Source: JACKBK01 sp963707275
Lineage (GTDB): Bacteria; Chloroflexota; Anaerolineae; JAAEKA01
NCBI GenBank assembly: GCA_963707275.1
Contig: CAVPPH010000009.1
Span: 134,929-198,928, forward strand
Direction: 5' to 3'
Length of the DNA: 64,000 nt
Positions within the stretch are counted from its first letter, which is position 1, and the number at the start of each line of letters is the position of its first letter. The notes beneath the pieces are model-generated. The model ran no database searches, was not told the origin of the DNA, and was given only the letters and a program-made list of their open reading frames with translations. Below are positions 57,817-64,000 of this stretch, one piece after another. The position numbers and the translations under genes were made by a program.

Positions 57817-60068
57817 ATGCGCTTATCACGCGTCGCCCTGGCAGTTGCGATCGTGCTGGCCTGCCGGGCTGCTGTTCTGGCCGTTGATTGGCAGCCGGCT
57901 GAAGGTCCGTTGGTGACCCGCTGGGCGAACGATGTCTCACCCGAGCAGGTCTGGCCCGAGTATCCGCGTCCGCAGATGCAGCGCGAGCAGTGGCATAATC
58001 TGAACGGGCTGTGGCAGTACGCCATTCAGCCAAAGGAGCAGGAAGAACCCGAATCATGGGACGGCCAGATCCTCGTCCCCTTCGCGGTCGAGTCGGCATT
58101 AAGTGGGGTAAGGAAACGCGTTGAACCGAACCAGCGGCTATGGTATCGACGGGCGTTTGAGATCGCGTCGTTAGATCAAAACAAGCGTTGGTTGCTTCAT
58201 TTCGCCGGTGGACTCGGCAGTCAACGGTGTGGGTCAACGGCAGAGAAGTTACCCAGCATGTGGGTGGTTATGATCCGTTCACAGTCAACATCACGGAGGC
58301 GGTGACCGCGGGAAACAACGAGTTGACCGTGATTGCGGGATCCTACGGACGCGGGCTATCAGCCAAAGGGCAAGCAGGTACTCAAACCAGGCGGCATCAT
58401 GCTGCGGTCACAGGGAATTCGCGGCACGTTTTCGCTCAACGAGTTACCACACAATGCATGGATCTTCTGAAGGTGGTGCTGCCCGATCTCGACCGAAGCT
58501 TGTTGCTCGTCGCTGTCGAGGCTCCGAAGGGTCTGCAGATTGCCTTGACCGCCGCGGACGCCGGCCAGGTGTGTGCCACCGCGAAGGGGGCCACGGCAGT
58601 TCCCGTCGAACTCAAATTGTGCCTGGAAAATTGTGGTCGCCCGATCAACCTCATCTGTATGATCTGCAGGTCGAGTTAATTAGCGGGGAATGGTCGTTGA
58701 CGCGGTAAAAAGCTACTTCGGGATGCAAAGAGTCCTGCACGCCCTCCTCCCGGGATCAATCGGCTGATGTTCGAAGTCACAAGGCGCTGTTCCAGTATGG
58801 GCCGCTGGATCAAGGGTGGTGGCCGAACAGACTTCTACGCCGGCAACGATGAAGCCATGAAGTACGACATCGTGGTTGAACAAGAAGTACGGCATGAACA
58901 TGGCCCGCAAGCACGTCAAATACGAACCGGCCCGCTGGTACTATTGGTGCGATCGTCTTGGTTTGCTTGTCTGGCAGGACATACGTAGGTGACGCGGGGC
59001 GCAGTAGTACGTCGAAGGCCAATTATCGACGTGAATTGAAGGCCATGATCAACGCGCATCATCATTTCCCCAGCATTGTGATGTGGGTTCCGTTCAACGA
59101 AGGCTGGGGGCAGCATGATACCCCGAAAGTTGCCGCGTGGGTGGAACAATATGATCCAGTCGAACCAGGTGATCAAGCAGCGGATGGAGTGACGCGCAAG
59201 GGCAGCGGGTCCATCTCCAGCATGAGCTATCCGGGGCCGGCGGTGCGGTGTGGAAGAGAACCGTGCGGCGGTGCTGGGCGAATTTGGCAGGCTGGGGATG
59301 CCCCTTTCCGGCCACACCTGGCGCTCAGCAACTTGGGGGTATCGGTCGTACAAGACCCCCGAGCAGCTGACCGACGCCTACGTGAATCTGCTCACCAACA
59401 TGCGTCCCTTGATCTCTCAGGGCCTTTCAGCGGCGGTCTACACGCAAACGTCCGATGTGGAAATCGAAGTCAATGGATTGTTGACCTTGATGAGCGTGAG
59501 ATCGAAAAGATCGACCTGATTCGTGCCGCCGAAGCGGCCCGCAGACTGTACCTGCCGCCGCCGATGATGAAGACGCTCCGTCCACATGCGCAGACTCAGC
59601 CGCAACAGTGGCGATACACGATCTATCCCACCGGCCGACGAGTGGTTCGAAACGGCTTTTGAAGATGCCAGCTGGGAATCCGCCCCAGGCGGCTTTGGAA
59701 GGCCGGAACACCTGGCGCGGCCATCGGTACCCAGTGGAAGAGTTCCGACATCTGGCTCCGCCGCTCGTTCGAACTGGACGCTATTCCGACGGATGGAGAG
59801 ATCAGTATGTGGATTCACCGCGGACGAGGACGCGGAGATCTACATCAACGGTGTGTTGGTCAAGTCGTTCGAGGGGTATACCACGGGTTACACAACGGCT
59901 CCGTTAAACGCCAAGGCGGCTAAGGCGTTGAAGGTTGGCAAGAACACAATTGCTGTTCATTGCCATCAAACGTCTGGCGGTCAGTTCATAGACGCGGGAC
60001 TTTCACTGCTGGTGGAACATCTCCCAGTAGCGTTGATCCGCTCCGGCATCGCCCGCCGACGTCCTTGA
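57817..60068 (+). CDS. Glycoside hydrolase family 2 (beta-galactosidase-like), exported, many frameshifts
   Basis: The ATG at 57817 opens a signal peptide (VALAVAIVLACRAAVLAVDW). The jelly-roll domain has NLNGLWQYAIQP and VPFAVESALSGV; VNGREVTQHVGGYDPFTVNI and ITEAVTAGNNELTVIAG follow. The TIM barrel has ELKAMINAHHHFPSIVMWVP then FNEGWGQHDT with the acid/base Glu. AVLGEFGRLG holds the nucleophile region. The C-terminal module (ETAFEDASWESAPGG; INGVLVKSFEGY) is an extra beta-sandwich. It probably removes sugars from polysaccharide outside the cytoplasm. About ten frame breaks are present. Confidence 0.82.
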
Positions 60069-60111
60069 TCATCCTCACTATTCTCGACCTTCTTTTGTAA
60101 AGCTGTTTGCC

Positions 60112-60925
60112 ATGACAACGGACCACGCATCGCTTCGCTTCTGGCTTTCCCTCTGTTGGCTCTTGATCGCCGCCTGGTTATCAACCACGCTCGCGGCGGC
60201 TTCGCAAGTCGTCGCGGCCCCGAACGATAGTCGGCACGCCGGACAGATGGATTTCACTGTTCGATGGCAAATCGCTCGACGGCTGGCCGGCCGCTGAGCA
60301 TCCCCAGACGTGGCGCATGGAAGATGCTGCTCTTCTCGGCCCACGGCCAGCGCGAGCCCATCTCTTCTATGTGGGCGACGTTGGGAACCACGACTTCCAG
60401 AAATTCGAACTGGAAGTGGAAGCCGAGACGCATCCGGGAGCGAATTCCGGTGTCTATTTTCATACACAATATCAGCCGTCGGGCTGGCCCGATAAAGGAT
60501 ACGAAGTTCAGATTAACAACTCGCATCGCGGGTCCGGGAACTACCGGGAATTGAAGCGAACGGGAAGTCTCTATGCCGTCCGCAATATCTACAAGTCGTG
60601 CCGGACGATAACAGTGGTTCCGTGTCCGCATGATGGTGGTGCATACGCGCATTCGGGTCTGGGTGAACGACCATCTGACAGTTGACTACCTGCAGGCCGG
60701 AAAATCCGCCTCGCAAAGCTGAGATGGCACAGCGTCTCCTGGGTCACGGTAAACGCGCTCCAAGGACATGATGCGGCAAGTTGCCAGTGCTGATTTCGAT
60801 CGGTGAGAATTCGCTTGCTTCCCGACAATGCTGATCCGGCTTCCGACCCGCGTGCATCGGACGAGGGATACGGCCTGCAACCCGGAACAATGGATGACTC
60901 ACAAGCAGTACCTCCCTTGCATTGA
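60112..60925 (+). CDS. DUF1080 (3-keto-disaccharide hydrolase-type) protein, frameshifted
   Basis: The start at 60112 opens a signal peptide (FWLSLCWLLIAAWLSTTLAA). A damaged F-D-G-K-S-L-D-G-W motif is at about 60255-60290 and NHDFQKFELEVEAETHPGAN is followed by SGVYFHTQYQPSGWPDKGYE and VQINNSHRGSGNYRELKRTG. The end reads RLLPDNADPASDPR. This is the concanavalin-like DUF1080 fold found in great number in planctomycetes and assigned to 3-keto-glycoside hydrolysis in some members. It overlaps the next gene's start and is read with GH2 and the PHP-like gene. Confidence 0.82.
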
Positions 60926-61647
60926 CTATCACGTTTGCTATGCTATGACACCCCGAAGGCGATCGACCAGGCAGGCGGTCACCGGACTCAACTGCGGCGT
61001 CCTGAGGAATATCGGCCAGGGGTGGCCGATCGAAACCAACGCGCAACTGCAAGCATTTCTTGATAGCGTGGAGGGTTTGCCCAGATCTTGTGGGGCTGCA
61101 AGTGAACGATCGCGACTGGATGGATCGTCGCTCGACTTGATCCAGCGTCTTGATTTTGTGCTGGCCCGAGATACGATGATCATGCCGATGCCCGACGATG
61201 ATGGTGAACCGGCGAAACTGTGGCTGGCCGAGATACCTTCTACTCAATCAGGGACCCGGAGGCCTGGATGGTGCATTACATGAAACACAACCTGCGGGTG
61301 TTGTCCGAGCCGATCACAATCCTGGCGAATACCACCTATTTGCCGCCGGCACTGGAAGACAAATATGACCAACTGTGGACCGACACTCGGATGCGGCAGG
61401 TTATCCAGGCCGCGATCGACAACCATGTCGCTCTCGAGATCGATGCGTCAAGCCAGTGGCCTCACGACCGCTTCATCCGCATGGCCAAGGAGATGGGAGC
61501 CAAATTCAGCTTCGGCTCGAACAACTTCAATGATGCACCCATCAACATGGCGCAGCCTGTTTCGAAGCGGTGGGGAAGTACGGACTGGTCAAGGATGACA
61601 TGTACGTGCCTGCCGAGTGGGAGAAATCCGAAAGTGGAAATGACTGA
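60894..61647 (+). CDS. PHP-domain-like metal-dependent hydrolase, frameshifted
   Basis: The ATG at 60894 gives MTHKQYLPCIDYHV, where a metal-binding D-Y-H-x-H is expected. Next come CGVLRNIGQGWPIETNAQLQ, LDFVLARDTMIMPMPDDDGE, and in a long clean stretch DPEAWMVHYMKHNLRVLSEP and DNHVALEIDASSQWPHDRFI, then AKEMGAKFSFGSNNFNDAPI. The end is DDMYVPAEWEKSESGND. The order of metal-site residues fits a PHP-type barrel of unknown substrate. It sits between DUF1080 and the sulfatase and is translated with them. Confidence 0.6.
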
Positions 61648-61657
61648 GTCCAAAAAC

Positions 61658-62275
61658 ATGATCCGATTGCAATTGGCACTGCCTCTGCTCCTCGCGCTTA
61701 CGGGCGTGTTGGCGGACTGGAATCGAACCATCTTCACTGCGGCCCGCCGAGAATGTCCTGTTCATCCTGACGATGAGGTACCCCCAGCTCCAGCTTTAAT
61801 GGTACTCCCGGCATCCAGACTCCACATATAGGACTCGATCGCCAGCGGCGTCTACTTCAGAATGCCTTCGTGGCGTACCCCGGGTGAATGCCGATCTGCG
61901 ATGGGAAACCATGGCGTAACCGGGCCTACAAGGAGACGCCGGTCGAGCCGAAGGACGCTTCCACTCCAATACGAATTTCTGCAGCAGGTGGACCCGCAAC
62001 GATTAGGGCACGGTCTCGCAGTTCGGAATTATGACCTAAGCACAGATCCCTACGGAAATCAGAGACCTGGCCGAGGCGCCCAACACCAGGACCCGTTACG
62101 GCGGCTCCGAGTCGCTGCACCGCTGGGGACAAGCGACAAATGATCCAGCAATGCGTTACGACGCGAGATTCTGACAAGCTGGGGTCTAGAACCAATTCAG
62201 CGTTCGACTCTCAACAGTAGTGGCAAACCTCGAACGGCAGGGACACGGCTCACTCGACCCACCCTGCCAGTTTGA
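61658..62275 (+). pseudogene. Sulfatase with a large internal deletion
   Basis: The ATG at 61658 opens a signal peptide (MIRLQLALPLLLALTGVLA), then (after a break) NVLFILT, the sulfatase start, and NGTPGIQTPHI with RNAFVAYPG, the segment before the C-x-P-S-R active site. The next recognisable text is already the end of a sulfatase: NYDLSTDPY, EIRDLAEAPN and TNDPAMRYDA. About 900 bases of the catalytic domain, including the formylglycine site, are missing. The tail SWGLEPIQRSTLNSSGKPR ends at TGA 62275. Either a decayed gene or a misassembly. Confidence 0.6.
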
Positions 62276-62454
62276 TGCATCTTCCCGGCTGGCAATTCGC
62301 GACACCTGGTATGCCCGGATGGCGAGGCAGACCCACGGATGAACTGTTGCTGGAAAAGGATCGGTGGCCAGCACCTTGCCAACCATCAGTCACTGCAACG
62401 CGCGGCAACGCATCACTTGAACCGGCGACAACACGCTTCCAAGCTCAGTCAAGT
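62276..62454. other. Gap between convergent genes
   Basis: No gene, hairpin with T run, or repeat is recognised between the sulfatase stop and the minus-strand DUF1080 stop. Confidence 0.35.
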
Positions 62455-63137
62455 TGCTTAATGCGAATGTCCTTGTACCAGGCTTCACTGGGCGGGCCGC
62501 CGTGGATCTGAACCGCGATCAGCCCGTTCTGTTCAATCGATGCGTCCTGCTCGCTGTAGTCAACGGTCTGGGTCCGTTAATCCACAGTTGCACGCGGGGG
62601 CCCATGCAGTTGCGATAGTCGTTCCATTCACCCTGCTCGATCAGGGGTGTTGTTGCCCCCGCTACTTCCATCGGGACCGGCCAGGATCTTCCTCCGTCGC
62701 GACTCGTCGTACAGGCACCCCCGCCGCCGTCTCCCAAGTCCGCCTGGTACCCGATCATCTCGTGGTGGTCGGGAATCCGCCGACTGCGAATCTGCACTCC
62801 CGCATTGGCCCCCTGGCCCAGGATCTTGAACTTCCAGCCGCAGTTCGAAAATCGCCGTACTCTTGGTGCTCGAAAACTGGTTTCGCGATGCGTTCTTTCA
62901 GCGTGCCTCCCACAATGGCGTTGTCCTGCACTCGGAAAATCTTGGCATCTCCGTCCCACCCTTCGAGCGACTTGCCGTCAAACAAGGATACAAACCCGTT
63001 CTCGTCCGAAACCTGTTCAGCTCCCCTCCACAATCAGCGAGGATTGTCGCCACGCCGATCACGGCGAACCCGCAAACCAGTATGCGCTTCGTTCGCGAAC
63101 TCCTCTCAAGCCAGCAGGAACACTCCGCACACCGCAT
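62455..63137 (-). CDS. DUF1080 (3-keto-disaccharide hydrolase-type) protein, second copy, frameshifted
   Basis: On the minus strand a damaged signal region near 63137-63050 is followed by GFVSLFDGKSLEGWDGDAKI, the clean DUF1080 motif, then FRVQDNAIVGGTLKERIAKP. FKILGQGANAGVQIRSRRIP and DHHEMIGYQADLGDGGGGAC follow, then GEWNDYRNCMGPRVQLWING with the end EAWYKDIRIKQLD. It is of the subtype with a longer G-x-Q-I-R-S segment, not a recent copy of the gene at 60112. It reads opposite to the degradation block and toward the sulfatase. Confidence 0.85.
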
Positions 63138-63243
63138 ATCGCGCGGAAACGCAACCGTTTCGAGAGGCGGGCGAGCGGGCCACCTCTCGAGGAAGACGCT
63201 CGGTCACGAACTCATGTTCGCAGGGCCGCAACCGGTCGCGTCG

Positions 63244-64000
63244 TCACGTTATTCTTGGTGCATGCACGGAGAATATATTCGGATCGGCCATGGCAGTGCC
63301 GATATGGGTCTCGTTCGAGCCCATATGAACCTTGGCAGGGACGGATGCGGCTGGTAGGATCGTCGTGCTGTTCCTTCCAGTGCGCGATCCAACCCGGCAG
63401 GCGCCCAATCGCGAAGCTGACGGTAAAGTATTCGTCGGGATGCCCATCGCCCGCAACAAAAGCCCACTGTAGAAATCGACATTCGGGTAGAGGTTTCGGT
63501 CGCAAATAGGTCGTTCAGCGCCAACTCTTCCAGTTTGCGGGCGATGTCGAGCAAGGGATCGGGACTCTGGAGCGTCGCACACGCGTTCGCACGTTTCGCG
63601 GATGATCTCGGCCCGGGTCAAGAAGTTCTTGTAGACACGATGGCCGAAACCCGAAGCAGCGAAATGGATCATTCTTGTCCTTGGCCGGCGCGATGCACTC
63701 CTCAGGTCTCATGCCGCCCACGTCGATCTGCTGCAGCATGTCGATGACCTTGACGTTCGCACCGCCGTGAAGCGGGCCCCATCAGGCGCACACGCCGGCC
63801 GCACAGGAGGCGAATAAGTTGGCTTGGGACGAGCCGACCCGCGGACCGTGACCGTGCTGCAGTTCTGTTCGTGATCCGCGTGAAGGATAAGGATCAGGTT
63901 CAACGCGTCGTCGATTTCGGGCGTGCAGATGTACTGCTGGTGCGGCAGTGAATGGTGGTGGAACAGATTCTCGCAATACCGCAGGTGAGGATCCGGATAA
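63244..64000 (-). CDS. gltA: Citrate synthase, C-terminal half (partial), many frameshifts
   Basis: From the window end leftward: LHADHEQNCST, then LFASCAAGVCALMG and PLHGGANVKVID with the catalytic His, GFGHRVYKN (the H-R-V-Y-K substrate site), LLDIARKLEELALNDLF, YPNVDFYSG, then FAIGRLPGWIAHWKEQ and the tail GSNETHIGTAMADP. The stop is at 63244. These are the conserved blocks of hexameric-type bacterial citrate synthase, which makes citrate from oxaloacetate and acetyl-CoA. Frame breaks fall every 100 bases or so. The N-terminal part is beyond the window. Confidence 0.9.

Overview
The window joins two unlike pieces of DNA. Bases 1 to about 52,120 read as one GC-rich chromosome segment, most likely from a Chloroflexota bacterium (Anaerolineae/Caldilineae/Ardenticatenia type). 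The reasons are the gene set, the style of the proteins, extended -10 promoters of the TGGTATAAT kind, and several families of short filler repeats. From about 52,120 to the end the content looks planctomycete-like: an NAD salvage pair, a GGQ release-factor-like protein, an SDR, a VWA protein, a family 2 glycoside hydrolase, two DUF1080 proteins, a sulfatase and citrate synthase. The join cuts an exopolysaccharide sugar-transferase gene on one side and an NAD synthetase gene on the other, so I read it as a probable assembly chimera. Single-base indels break many conserved genes (roughly one per 1.5 kb in the first part, far denser in the second), which points to uncorrected sequence error. I give whole-gene coordinates and note the breaks.

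Layout of the first part. 0-4.5 kb: error-prone DNA polymerase dnaE2 behind the tail of a probable imuB-like gene, then tRNA-Met, tRNA-fMet, an FtsB/DivIC-like gene and tRNA-Leu. 4.5-7.3 kb: a family 5 solute-binding protein, secG and a DUF1269 protein. 7.2-16.2 kb: a sucrose/alpha-glucoside cluster read leftward, made of a LacI regulator with a good promoter and palindromic operator, a sucrose-phosphate-synthase-type glycosyltransferase, a PfkB sugar kinase, a solute-binding lipoprotein with two nearly identical binding domains in tandem, and two permeases. 16.4-18.2 kb: tsaE-tsaB-rimI. 18.3-20.2 kb: a phosphoesterase and a DUF4349 lipoprotein. 20.3-22.9 kb: a membrane protein with three cyclic-nucleotide-binding-like domains and two bacterial PH domains. 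23.1-25.9 kb: etfBA and a SIMPL-domain protein.

26.2-30.2 kb holds the replicative polymerase dnaE. 30.4-32.9 kb holds a large unassigned protein whose C-terminal half resembles S-adenosylhomocysteine hydrolase. Next come a Pro/Thr-rich membrane protein, two uroporphyrinogen-decarboxylase-superfamily genes in tandem, a pabB-pabC fusion, glyA, rlmB, cysS, a PIN/TRAM membrane protein and the infC-rpmI-rplT operon with a likely AUU start for infC. 45-52 kb holds a cell-surface protein, an acetyltransferase and a glycosyltransferase run that ends in the truncated exopolysaccharide sugar transferase.

Second part (52.1-64 kb): pncB and nadE (minus strand, overlapping, with a palindromic operator candidate upstream), the release-factor-like gene and the SDR (minus), the VWA gene (plus), then a degradation block of GH2, DUF1080, a PHP-like protein and a sulfatase (plus), a second DUF1080 (minus) and the C-terminal half of gltA (minus).

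The strongest leads are the double-domain sugar-binding protein, the SAH-hydrolase-like protein, the filler repeats carried in frame by both DNA polymerase III alpha genes, and the palindrome in front of the NAD salvage pair. The chimeric join must be kept in mind when reading the last 12 kb.
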